Shown here one piece after another: positions 45,921-54,309 of a stretch of DNA of 64,000 nt. Made by a program: the position numbers and the translations under genes. Each line of letters begins with the position of its first letter. The stretch's first letter is position 1. The notes beneath the pieces were generated by a model that had not been told where the DNA came from, did not search any database, and was given only the letters and a program-made list of their open reading frames with translations. Origin of the DNA: G963677445 sp963678275 (GTDB lineage Bacteria; Bacteroidota; Ignavibacteria; Ignavibacteriales; Melioribacteraceae); the NCBI GenBank assembly GCA_963678275.1, contig OY782765.1, positions 5,580,001 through 5,644,000 on the forward strand. Reading direction: 5' to 3'.

Positions 45921-46424
45921 GTGAAAAAAGTACTTTGTCTATTTGCGGTTTTGCTTGCAGTTTCCACACTGACCGCGCAGAAACAGACTATCGGTTATGT
46001 AAATGTTCAGGAGATATACCAGGCTCTGCCTGAAGCAATTAAAATTGACAGTGATCTTAAGAATCTTGAAAGAGAAAGCCAGCCCAGACTTGACAGCTTA
46101 GTTGGTGTATACCAGACCGCGGTCGCTTCATATCAGAAAACAGAAGGAAGCATGACCCAGGAGCAGTTGCAGGCCGAGCAGAAAAAAATTATAGGACTGG
46201 AAAATACTATTCAGCAGTACAGGCAGTCTATTGCAGTAAGGATGCAGGAAATTCAGGCCCCTCTGAATAAAAAAATAAAGGAAGCCATCGAAGCTGTTGC
46301 GCAAAAAGAAAATATCAATTTTGTATTCAACAAAACTGATGAGCTCCCCATTATGCTTTATACAGATGACAAATATGACCTTACATATAAGGTGATTGAC
46401 GTTATCAAGAGGGGAAAAAAATAA
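45921..46424 (+). CDS. skp: OmpH/Skp-like periplasmic chaperone (1)
   Basis: 167 residues: signal peptide (VLCLFAVLLAVSTLTAQ), the family start KQTIGYVNVQEIYQALPEA, and a long coiled coil (45-115) forming the tentacles. Ends with an OmpH-type IKEAIEAVAQKENINFVF strand region. Holds unfolded outer-membrane proteins for BamA. Followed 18 bp later by a paralogue. Confidence 0.92.
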   Translation: MKKVLCLFAVLLAVSTLTAQKQTIGYVNVQEIYQALPEAIKIDSDLKNLERESQPRLDSLVGVYQTAVASYQKTEGSMTQEQLQAEQKKIIGLENTIQQYRQSIAVRMQEIQAPLNKKIKEAIEAVAQKENINFVFNKTDELPIMLYTDDKYDLTYKVIDVIKRGKK

Positions 46425-46442
46425 TAACAGATTGAGGGAATT

Positions 46443-46952
46443 ATGAGAAAAATAATCATTTTTTGCGTGGTTCTTTTTACGGCGGGAATTACATCCGGCC
46501 AGTTAAAAATCGGATATGTTGATTCTGACACTATAATGGAGCAGCTGCCTGACGCGCAGGATGCCCAGCAGAAAATCAACAATTTTATCCAGGAATGGAA
46601 TGAAGAGCTCAAAAAACTTGATAATGAGTATGGCAAAAAGTACAAAGAGTATGATGAAAACAAACTCATGATGAGTGACGCCAAACGCATTGAAGTTGAA
46701 AAAGAGCTCAGAGAACTTGAGGATGAAATAGAAAACTACAGGCAGAAAAAGTTTGGCGTCAATGGAGAACTTTTCAGCAAACAGGAAGAAATTATGAAAC
46801 CAATCCAGAATAAAATATTCGGCGTTATTCAGGAGATTGCTGAAGAGGAGGAATTTGATTATGTTTTCGACCGCAGCGGGGATATTATTTTTCTCTATGC
46901 AAAAGAAGATTACGATATAACTAACCTGGTTCTTGAACGACTTCAGCAATAA
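46443..46952 (+). CDS. skp: OmpH/Skp-like periplasmic chaperone (2)
   Basis: 169 residues, paralogue of the preceding gene: signal peptide IIIFCVVLFTAGITSGQ, LKIGYVDSDTIMEQLPDAQ, strongly charged coiled coil, and VIQEIAEEEEFDYVFDRSG near the end. Tandem Skp pairs next to bamA are common in Bacteroidota. lpxD starts 2 bp downstream. Confidence 0.92.
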   Translation: MRKIIIFCVVLFTAGITSGQLKIGYVDSDTIMEQLPDAQDAQQKINNFIQEWNEELKKLDNEYGKKYKEYDENKLMMSDAKRIEVEKELRELEDEIENYRQKKFGVNGELFSKQEEIMKPIQNKIFGVIQEIAEEEEFDYVFDRSGDIIFLYAKEDYDITNLVLERLQQ

Positions 46953-46954
46953 AA

Positions 46955-47995
46955 ATGAAATTAAACGCGAAAACTGCCGCCGGCCTTGTCGGCGGCAAAA
47001 TAACCGGCAACCCGGAAGCTGAAATAAAAGGCGTATCGAAAATTGAGGAAGCTGTTGAAGGCGACCTCACTTTTTTGTATTTGGCCTCATATGAAAAATA
47101 CCTGGAAACTACGGGAGCTTCGGTTGTTTTAATAGATCCATCGATAAAAAAAGGTAATAAGAACATTACCTATATTGATGTGGAAAACCCCAATCTCGCC
47201 TTCCAAAAGATTCTCACAGAATATTTCAATAATCCGCCTACTCTTTCCGGTATCGATTCCGGCGCCTTTATTGACCCGGCAGCGAAAACTGGTGAGAATA
47301 TAGCTATCGGGCGCAACGTAGTTATTTCGGCAGGCTGTGAGATTGGTGATAATGTTAAGATAATGCATAATGTTGTGCTTCTGGAAAATTGTTCCGTAGG
47401 CGATAACACTATTATTTATCCCAATGTTACCCTCCGTGAAGAAACAAAAATTGGTAAAAATGTAATTATTCATGCCGGCGTGGTTCTGGGGGGAGATGGC
47501 TTCGGTTTTACTCCCGATTCCGACGGAGTTTATCGGAAGATACCCCAGATAGGAAATGTTGTTATAAAAGATAATGTTGAAATAGGGGCTAACGCGACTA
47601 TCGACCGCGCGGCGATGGGTTCAACGGTGATCGGTAACGGAGTAAAAATTGATAACCTTGTTCAAATTGCCCATAATGTAGTGATAGGTAATAATACCGT
47701 GCTTTCTTCGCAAACCGGGGTATCGGGCAGCACAAAAATTGGAAACAATTGTATACTTGCCGGTCAGGTGGGTGTTGTCGGACATATAGAACTTGCCGAC
47801 GGGGTTATAATTGCCGCCCAGTCGGGTGTTTCAAAGTCATTAAAAAAACCGGGTAAATATTTTGGATATCCCGCGAAAGAGATGACCACGACGCTGAAAC
47901 TGGAAGCCCATATAAGAAATCTTCCGGTATATTCACAGAAGTTAAAGGATCTGGAGAAAAAAATAAAAGATTTATCTGAGAAATTGAATAACTAA
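46955..47995 (+). CDS. lpxD: UDP-3-O-acyl-glucosamine N-acyltransferase
   Basis: 346 residues. LpxD N-terminal domain (LNAKTAAGLVGGKITGNPEA), then a left-handed beta-helix of hexapeptide repeats (IGRNVVISAGCEIGDNVKIM), GGDGFGFTPDSDGVYRKIPQ and the catalytic His region QIAHNVVIG. C-terminal helix is coiled-coil-like. Third step of lipid A synthesis, in the cytoplasm. Confidence 0.95.
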   Translation: MKLNAKTAAGLVGGKITGNPEAEIKGVSKIEEAVEGDLTFLYLASYEKYLETTGASVVLIDPSIKKGNKNITYIDVENPNLAFQKILTEYFNNPPTLSGIDSGAFIDPAAKTGENIAIGRNVVISAGCEIGDNVKIMHNVVLLENCSVGDNTIIYPNVTLREETKIGKNVIIHAGVVLGGDGFGFTPDSDGVYRKIPQIGNVVIKDNVEIGANATIDRAAMGSTVIGNGVKIDNLVQIAHNVVIGNNTVLSSQTGVSGSTKIGNNCILAGQVGVVGHIELADGVIIAAQSGVSKSLKKPGKYFGYPAKEMTTTLKLEAHIRNLPVYSQKLKDLEKKIKDLSEKLNN

Positions 47996-48013
47996 CAGGA
48001 CAGGACCCTTTCA

Positions 48014-49435
48014 ATGCTTGAAAAACAGAGAACAATAAAAACGCCGGTATCCCTGACGGGGGACGGACTGCATACAGGTATGCCATGTACAATGACTTTT
48101 AAACCGGCTCCTGAAAATCATGGTATTAAGTTTGTCAGAACAGATCTCGGCGGATCACCCGAAATTCCGGCAAATGTTGATTATGTTGTTGATGTTTCAA
48201 GAGGAACCAACCTGGGACTTGGAGACGCGAGGGTCCACACAGTTGAGCATGTTCTGGCGGCAATTTACGGATTGCAGATAGATAATATTCTTATTGAAAT
48301 GACAGGTATTGAACCACCTGTCGGTGATGGCAGCGCCATGCCTTATGTAAATAAACTGCTGGAGGCAGGATTTGTTACCCAGGACGAGCCAAAAGATTAC
48401 CTGATAATTGATGAGGAAGTAATGCATCATAATGAAGAGGAACAGGTGGATATTGTCGCGCTTCCTCTCGATAGTTACAGAATAACTGTTATGGTCGATT
48501 ATCAGAATCCCGCGCTTGGCAGCCAGCATTCGGGTCTTTTTGATCTTGAAAAAGAATTTGTTGATGAGTTCGCTTCCGCGCGAACATTTTGTTTCCTCAG
48601 TGAAGTTGAGGCCCTGGCTGATCACGGACTCATCAAGGGGGGTAACCTGGATAACGCGGTTGTGATTGTCGACCATCCGGTTACGAATGACCGGCTGAAA
48701 GAACTTCAGAAAAAACTTGAGCTTAACGCCGATATCAGTGTTGGAGATAATGGATTTCTGAATAATAAATCACTAAGATATAAAAATGAGCCGGCGCGTC
48801 ATAAACTGCTCGATCTGATCGGCGATCTGGCCCTTATCGGGGTGCCTATCAAAGCCCAGATACTCGCGGCAAGGCCGGGTCACAAAGCAAATGTGGAATT
48901 CGCGAAAAAGATCAGGAAACTTTATCAGCAGAAAAAAATTGAGAAAAAGTATCAGCATGTAAAGAAAGAAGGGGTGGTATTCGATATTAATGCAATACAA
49001 AAAATTCTGCCTCATCGTTATCCCTTCCTACTTGTTGATAAAATAATTGATCTGGAAATGGAGAAGAAGGTAGTCGGGCTAAAATCTGTAACAATCAATG
49101 AACCATTTTTCCAGGGCCATTTTGAAGGCTGGCCGGTTATGCCGGGAGTTCTTATTATTGAAGCTATGGCACAGGCCGGAGGAATACTGCTCCTTAATTC
49201 TTATCTTGATCCCTCTGAAAAGCTTGTTTTATTCTCGGCGATTAAAAACGCGAAGTTCCGCAGGCAGGTTGTTCCCGGCGACCAGTTAATTCTCGAAGCT
49301 GAACTTGTTGCTAAAAGACGTAATATAATTTCTATAAGAGCAAGAGCTTTTGTAGAAAACCAGGTGGCTGCCGAAGCGGATTTAATGGCGGCTATAGTTG
49401 ACAGAAACTCTCTAAATGGAAGTAACAATGGCTAA
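48014..49435 (+). CDS. lpxC-fabZ: fused LpxC deacetylase and FabZ dehydratase
   Basis: 473 residues. LpxC part, 1-300: VHTVEHVLAAIYG (zinc His), SARTFCFLSE, HKLLDLIGDLAL and ARPGHKANVEFAK. FabZ part, about 320-473: ILPHRYPFLLVDKI, GHFEGWPVMPGVLIIEAMAQ with catalytic His and Glu (Glu-Gly where most have Pro-Gly) and FRRQVVPGDQL. This fusion is well known from Bacteroidota. It makes the committed deacetylation in lipid A synthesis and beta-hydroxyacyl-ACP dehydration in one chain, linking the use of hydroxyacyl-ACP in the two pathways. Confidence 0.95.
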   Translation: MLEKQRTIKTPVSLTGDGLHTGMPCTMTFKPAPENHGIKFVRTDLGGSPEIPANVDYVVDVSRGTNLGLGDARVHTVEHVLAAIYGLQIDNILIEMTGIEPPVGDGSAMPYVNKLLEAGFVTQDEPKDYLIIDEEVMHHNEEEQVDIVALPLDSYRITVMVDYQNPALGSQHSGLFDLEKEFVDEFASARTFCFLSEVEALADHGLIKGGNLDNAVVIVDHPVTNDRLKELQKKLELNADISVGDNGFLNNKSLRYKNEPARHKLLDLIGDLALIGVPIKAQILAARPGHKANVEFAKKIRKLYQQKKIEKKYQHVKKEGVVFDINAIQKILPHRYPFLLVDKIIDLEMEKKVVGLKSVTINEPFFQGHFEGWPVMPGVLIIEAMAQAGGILLLNSYLDPSEKLVLFSAIKNAKFRRQVVPGDQLILEAELVAKRRNIISIRARAFVENQVAAEADLMAAIVDRNSLNGSNNG

Positions 49436-50204
49436 AATTCATTCAACAGCAATTGTCAGCGGTAAGGCCGAACTCGGTAACAATGTTGAAATTGCTCCTT
49501 ACGCGGTTATTCATGATGATGTGGTGATTGGTGATGATTCATGCATCGGGCCTCACGTGGTTGTTTATAATGGAGCGAGAATTGGCAAAAGAGTAAAAAT
49601 TATGCAGGGTTCATCGGTATCCAACATTCCTCAGGACCTTAAATATGATGATGAAAAAACCTTATTCCATATTGGTGACGATACCGTAATCAGGGAATTC
49701 TGCACACTGCATAAAGGTACAGAGGATACCGGTTATTCAAAGATCGGCAGCAATTGCCTGTTAATGGCTTATGCACATGTAGCTCACGACTGTATACTGG
49801 GAAATAACTGTATTATCGCCAATTCTGTTCAGATAGGCGGGCATGTAAGCATAGGGAACTGGGTGATTATCGGAGGATCAACTCCTGTTCATCAATTTGT
49901 CAAGATAGGGGACCACGCAATGATTGGAGGAGGATTCAGGACTGTAACCGATATCCCCCCGTTTGTGCTTGCCGCAGGTGAACCTCTTCGTTATTCCGGC
50001 ACAAATCTTATCGGGCTGAGAAGAAGAGGTTTTTCAAATGAAGAAATTATTGCAATTAAAGAAGCTTACTCAATTCTTTACAAGGGAGGTATGAACCTAA
50101 AGGAGGCAAAAAACAGTGTCAGGGAAAAATTTGGTGAAGGGAATGAATATGTGAATAACATTCTTTCATTTCTCGAAACCGTTACCAGACCGGGATTTAA
50201 ATAA
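49428..50204 (+). CDS. lpxA: UDP-GlcNAc O-acyltransferase
   Basis: 258 residues from ATG 49428, which overlaps the lpxC-fabZ stop by 8 bp; an ATG at 49416 adds four codons. Hexapeptide beta-helix (IHSTAIVSGKAELGNNVEIA), catalytic His in MAYAHVAHDC, and the LpxA-specific tail NLIGLRRRGFSNEEIIAIKEAY. First acylation step of lipid A. Stop and next start overlap as TAATG. Confidence 0.95.
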   Translation: MAKIHSTAIVSGKAELGNNVEIAPYAVIHDDVVIGDDSCIGPHVVVYNGARIGKRVKIMQGSSVSNIPQDLKYDDEKTLFHIGDDTVIREFCTLHKGTEDTGYSKIGSNCLLMAYAHVAHDCILGNNCIIANSVQIGGHVSIGNWVIIGGSTPVHQFVKIGDHAMIGGGFRTVTDIPPFVLAAGEPLRYSGTNLIGLRRRGFSNEEIIAIKEAYSILYKGGMNLKEAKNSVREKFGEGNEYVNNILSFLETVTRPGFK

Positions 50205-50929
50205 TGAAATGGCATTTTATAGATGATGGCGCTCAACTGGGCGATCACAATATGGAGTTCGATATCTCACTGATGGAGAGATGCGGAAGTGATAATGCTT
50301 ATTTCAGGATTTACCAGTGGGAGCCCTATTGTATATCCCTTGGAGCGAATCAGTATTTTGAAGATATTGACCGGGATAAAGCGGCAGCCGAAAATATTGA
50401 AATTACAAAACGCCCTACCGGAGGTAGGGCGATTTTACATTCGGAAGAATTAACTTATTCAGTTGTTATTCCGTTGGACTCAGGATTAAAACCGCGGGAA
50501 ATATATAAAAAGGTATCGGACGCCCTTGTCAGAGGGTTGCTTAAATATGACCAGAGACTTTCAGGCGCCTTGCTTGAGGAAAATCAACCCGATTTTCCCC
50601 AATTGCTGAATCAGCCTTCAGGAGTTATGTGTTTCGCGAGCACGGCAAAGAGCGAGGTGAAATTTAAAGGGAAAAAACTTATTGGCAGCGCGCAGAGAAA
50701 AAAGGGAAGGATTGTTTTGCAGCATGGTTCAATATTATGCGGCACATTTCACAGGAAACTTCCTGAATATCTGGCCGATTCTGATAACAGGGATGAGCTT
50801 AAAAGGGAACTCTCAGATAAAACTATTGAGATTGAAACCATTCTGGGAGAAAAAACAGATTATTCACGGCTGAGAAAAAACCTGAAAGAAGGTTTTATGG
50901 AAGAATGGAACATTATTTTTGAGGATTAG
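50204..50929 (+). CDS. LipM/LplA-like octanoyl or lipoyl transferase
   Basis: 241 residues of the BPL/LplA/LipB catalytic fold: ITKRPTGGRAILHSEELTYS with the GGR/H region, then MCFASTAKSEVKFKGKKLIGSAQ. The Lys in KKLIGSAQ is the family's conserved lysine; the Cys in VMCFAS is placed like the acyl-accepting Cys of LipM octanoyltransferases, which argues for LipM over ATP-using LplA. Attaches the lipoyl precursor to dehydrogenase E2 or GcvH proteins. Coupled to lpxA by start-stop overlap. Confidence 0.8.
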   Translation: MKWHFIDDGAQLGDHNMEFDISLMERCGSDNAYFRIYQWEPYCISLGANQYFEDIDRDKAAAENIEITKRPTGGRAILHSEELTYSVVIPLDSGLKPREIYKKVSDALVRGLLKYDQRLSGALLEENQPDFPQLLNQPSGVMCFASTAKSEVKFKGKKLIGSAQRKKGRIVLQHGSILCGTFHRKLPEYLADSDNRDELKRELSDKTIEIETILGEKTDYSRLRKNLKEGFMEEWNIIFED

Positions 50930-50932
50930 AAT

Positions 50933-51748
50933 ATGAGTTCACACCAGGGATTCCGTAAAGTTACTACAAAAACAATATATCTGCTGAAGCAGAAAAATAT
51001 AAAAATTTCGGCGCTGACTGCCTATGACTTTCTGACAGCCAAAATTCTTGATATGGCGGGCATTGATCTGATTCTTGTTGGTGATTCACTGGGAAATGTT
51101 TTCCAGGGAAACGAAACAACTCTTTCGGTAACGATGGATGAAATGGTTTATCACACAAAGGCTGTGGCAAAAGCTATTGACCGCGCCATGCTGATAGTTG
51201 ATATGCCCTTTATGTCCTATCAGACCAATCCGGAAGAGGCCTTCAGGAATGCCGGACGGATAATGAAGGAAACACCCGCGGGAGGAGTGAAAATTGAAGG
51301 AGGCGCCGGACTTGCCCCCACGGTAAGAAAGATCACCGAATCAGGAATTCCGGTTATGGGGCATATTGGCCTTACTCCGCAGAGTATACACCAGTTTGGA
51401 AGTTACAAGGCCCGCGGTAAAACCGATGAAGAGGCTGACCAGATTATCAAAGACGCTAAAATTCTGGAGGATGCCGGCGCTTTTGCCCTTGTACTCGAAA
51501 AAATACCGGCGAAACTCGCGGCGGAAATAACATCGGAAGTATCTATCCCGACCATTGGTATCGGAGCCGGGGTAAACTGCGACGGACAGATACTTGTTAC
51601 ACAGGATATGCTGGGACTGAACACCGACTTCAAACCAAGATTTTTGCGCCACTATTGTCATCTCGCTGAAGAAATGACCAAAGGTATTCAGACGTACATT
51701 GATGATGTGAAAAAGCAGAACTTCCCTTCAGAAGAGGAAAGTTACTGA
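50933..51748 (+). CDS. panB: ketopantoate hydroxymethyltransferase
   Basis: 271 residues, full length. ISALTAYDFLTAKILD, LILVGDSLGNVFQGNETTL, ETPAGGVKIEGG, GHIGLTPQS and FALVLEKIPAKLA with the catalytic Glu are all typical. It makes ketopantoate from ketoisovalerate and methylene-tetrahydrofolate for pantothenate/CoA. 3 bp after the preceding gene. Confidence 0.96.
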   Translation: MSSHQGFRKVTTKTIYLLKQKNIKISALTAYDFLTAKILDMAGIDLILVGDSLGNVFQGNETTLSVTMDEMVYHTKAVAKAIDRAMLIVDMPFMSYQTNPEEAFRNAGRIMKETPAGGVKIEGGAGLAPTVRKITESGIPVMGHIGLTPQSIHQFGSYKARGKTDEEADQIIKDAKILEDAGAFALVLEKIPAKLAAEITSEVSIPTIGIGAGVNCDGQILVTQDMLGLNTDFKPRFLRHYCHLAEEMTKGIQTYIDDVKKQNFPSEEESY

Positions 51749-51756
51749 TTATAAAT

Positions 51757-52848
51757 ATGGTGGTAAAAAAGCTTTTAAGCATTCTGATACTTATTGTCAG
51801 TTATAACCTTTACGCCCAGGAACCTGACATCGATATCTTTTTGCGGGGAACCAACGTATCAGGTATAACAGGCGACAGGACAGGTATCTGGGCCGCGACC
51901 AACGGCAATGGAATATTCCATTTTTCTTACTCTGATGAAGAATGGAACAATTATTCAACTGCCGAAGGAAATATTCAGCACGATTTTTTTTACTGTATCG
52001 CGGCAAATGACGATCTTGTCTGGGCCGGTTCTACCGACGGTTTATTTATGCTCAACAAAAAAAGGGATCGGTGGAGTAAAAGAAAATTTGGCAAGGGGGG
52101 ACAGCTTGGCAACTGGATTCGTTCGGTTGAATGGGATAGCGTTTCAAATGTTCTTTGGATAGGACGTTTCAAATACCTTTCGGTATATGATCTAAAGAAG
52201 AGAAGATTTTTTGACATAGACCTTACCATTGGTGGCGACGCGAAAACAAATACTATCAAGTCAATAGCGGTTGATGGTGACAGTCTTGTATGGTTCGGCA
52301 CCGAAGCCGGAATTCACAAATATGATAAATCACTTGAGATTTCTGATAACAGCGCTATTTCTTTCTTTGATAACAGGCTGAACTATTTTAACGGAGAAGG
52401 GGAAACGGTTTCGATTTCATCGATCATGCTTGAACAAAATTATATATGGATAGGACTTGATGAGTTTATTACCGAAAGCAGACCTGATTATAATGTGGGT
52501 GGATTATACCGGTTCGACAGAAGAAATGAGTGGATAAAACTTGATTATTCCGATGGTCTCTCGGCAAATGGAATTTTCTGCACCAGCAGAACCGGTGATT
52601 ATATATGGGCGGCTCAATACCAGTTTGGTTCAAGAACAAAAGAAATGTTCGGACGGGGATTAGCGGTAATAAACCGTAATACTTTCGAAATTAAAAGTAT
52701 TACCGATGATAGAATACCATCAACAATTAATTCCATGTATTTTGATGGTTATTCAATGTGGCTCGGTTCGGATAATGGGGTTGTAAGAATAAAAATTTAT
52801 AATAAATTTACTGAATGGAATTTCGGAAAAAGTGATGAAGAAGATTAA
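51757..52848 (+). CDS. secreted propeller-repeat protein
   Basis: 363 residues. Signal peptide (LLSILILIVSYNLYAQ), then repeats like those of two-component-regulator propellers: GIWAATNGNGIFHFSY, VWAGSTDGLFMLNKKR, VWFGTEAGIHKYDKS, MWLGSDNGVVRIKIYN. No kinase, anchor or T9SS tail. It sits inside the biosynthetic operon between panB and the heptose genes, and its end overlaps rfaE1 by 14 bp. Periplasmic sensor or scaffold role is only a guess. Confidence 0.8.
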   Translation: MVVKKLLSILILIVSYNLYAQEPDIDIFLRGTNVSGITGDRTGIWAATNGNGIFHFSYSDEEWNNYSTAEGNIQHDFFYCIAANDDLVWAGSTDGLFMLNKKRDRWSKRKFGKGGQLGNWIRSVEWDSVSNVLWIGRFKYLSVYDLKKRRFFDIDLTIGGDAKTNTIKSIAVDGDSLVWFGTEAGIHKYDKSLEISDNSAISFFDNRLNYFNGEGETVSISSIMLEQNYIWIGLDEFITESRPDYNVGGLYRFDRRNEWIKLDYSDGLSANGIFCTSRTGDYIWAAQYQFGSRTKEMFGRGLAVINRNTFEIKSITDDRIPSTINSMYFDGYSMWLGSDNGVVRIKIYNKFTEWNFGKSDEED

Positions 52849-53830
52849 TAGAGAAAGATTATACATATTAAAGGATTCTTTCAGGGGTAAACGTATAGCC
52901 GTTATTGGCGATATGATGCTTGACGGTTATTACTGGGGAGAGGTCACAAGGATATCCCCCGAAGCTCCTGTTCCCGTTGTCGCTGTCGGAGAAGAGTTCT
53001 TCAGGTTTGGGGGAGCGGCGAATGTCGCATATAATATATTAAAACTGGGAGCTGAACCTTATCCTGTGGGAATAACAGGGCAGGATAATGAAAACGGAAT
53101 ATTTCAGAATCTTCTTAGGGAAGCGGGAATTACATCCGACGGTATAATAGGCGACCCCGGCAGGCCGACAACTGTAAAAACCAGGGTTATCGCGGGTAAA
53201 CAGCATGTTGTAAGGATTGATAAGGAGAGCAAGGATCCAATCGGTAAAGAAACAGAAGATAAGATTTTAGAGCTATTCGCTAAAAAAGCTCCCGAACTGG
53301 ACGCGGTCATTCTTCAGGATTATAACAAGGGAGTTCTTACCAAAAGAGTTATCCATGAAATTATAGAAATATCTTTAAGAAATAAATTGATAATTACTGT
53401 TGATCCGAAATTCGATAACTTTTTTGAATACCAGGGAGTGACTGTATTCAAACCAAACCGGAAAGAAACCGAAGACGCTCTCGGTATAAAAATAAGGAAG
53501 AATGATGAAGTAAGCCGGGCCGGACAGGACCTCTTAAAAAAGCTGAATCCGAAATACGCGCTGCTTACACTTGGTGAAGCCGGCATCGCGCTTTTTGGCA
53601 ATGGAGATGAAGAGATAAGGATACCGACCAAAGCGAGGAAGGTTGCCGACGTTTCGGGAGCGGGGGATACGGTGATATCAACCCTGACAGTGGCTTTATC
53701 GTCAGGCGCTGACATAACCGAGGCTGCATACCTGGCAAATTTTGCGGGAGGACTTGTATGTGAAGAGGTGGGTATCATTCCGATAGAAGCAGATTTACTT
53801 TTTTCAGAAGCGGAGAAAGATTCAAAATGA
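52835..53830 (+). CDS. rfaE1: heptose-7-phosphate kinase (HldE N-domain homologue)
   Basis: 331 residues from ATG 52835; a GTG at 52832 is adjacent. PfkB/ribokinase fold: RIAVIGDMMLDGYYWGEVTR, FGGAANVAYN, and the C-terminal DVSGAGDTVISTL with the catalytic Asp. Phosphorylates D-glycero-D-manno-heptose 7-phosphate for LPS core sugar. Overlaps the adenylyltransferase gene by 4 bp; in E. coli both are one protein, here two. Confidence 0.93.
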   Translation: MKKINRERLYILKDSFRGKRIAVIGDMMLDGYYWGEVTRISPEAPVPVVAVGEEFFRFGGAANVAYNILKLGAEPYPVGITGQDNENGIFQNLLREAGITSDGIIGDPGRPTTVKTRVIAGKQHVVRIDKESKDPIGKETEDKILELFAKKAPELDAVILQDYNKGVLTKRVIHEIIEISLRNKLIITVDPKFDNFFEYQGVTVFKPNRKETEDALGIKIRKNDEVSRAGQDLLKKLNPKYALLTLGEAGIALFGNGDEEIRIPTKARKVADVSGAGDTVISTLTVALSSGADITEAAYLANFAGGLVCEEVGIIPIEADLLFSEAEKDSK

Positions 53831-54309
53831 GTAATTTAATAGCTGATTGGAAGGAATTAAAGCTGGTAAGGGAAAACCTTCGGCAAAAGGGGAAGAAGGT
53901 GGTTTTCTCAAATGGATGTTTTGATATAATGCACTCAGGACATGTTGATTACCTCGCGAAAGCGCGAAGTTTTGGCGATGCTCTGATTGTCGCGGTGAAT
54001 AGCGATTCATCGATAAAACGGATAAAAGGTGAAAAGCGCCCGATACTGGACCAGGAGGAAAGAGCGCTGATTGTAGGCAATTTAAAATCTGTTGATTTTG
54101 TTACTTTTTTTGACGATGATACCCCTGAAAATATTATCAGAGAGCTTGTTCCCGATATTCTTGTAAAAGGTGAAGACTGGGCTCTGGATAAAATTGTCGG
54201 CCGAAATATAGTGGAAGGAGCAGGCGGCAAAGTTGAAAGGATCAAATTTGTCAGCAGCCAGTCGACATCGAAAATAATTTCGACAATACTTGAAAGGTAT
54301 AAAGAATAA
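53827..54309 (+). CDS. rfaE2: heptose 1-phosphate adenylyltransferase (HldE C-domain homologue)
   Basis: 160 residues of the cytidylyltransferase fold: VVFSNGCFDIMHSGHVDYL contains the nucleotide-binding HxGH (HSGH), then NSDSSIKRIKGEKRPI and the ISSTS-like SSQSTSKII. Makes ADP-heptose from ATP and heptose 1-phosphate. Pairs with rfaE1. Confidence 0.93.
   Translation: MSNLIADWKELKLVRENLRQKGKKVVFSNGCFDIMHSGHVDYLAKARSFGDALIVAVNSDSSIKRIKGEKRPILDQEERALIVGNLKSVDFVTFFDDDTPENIIRELVPDILVKGEDWALDKIVGRNIVEGAGGKVERIKFVSSQSTSKIISTILERYKE

Noticed and set aside
46503..46949. Antisense 148-residue frame opposite the second Skp gene
   Set aside because: It is the reverse of a biased coiled-coil coding sequence; the plus-strand gene is clear and in an operon.
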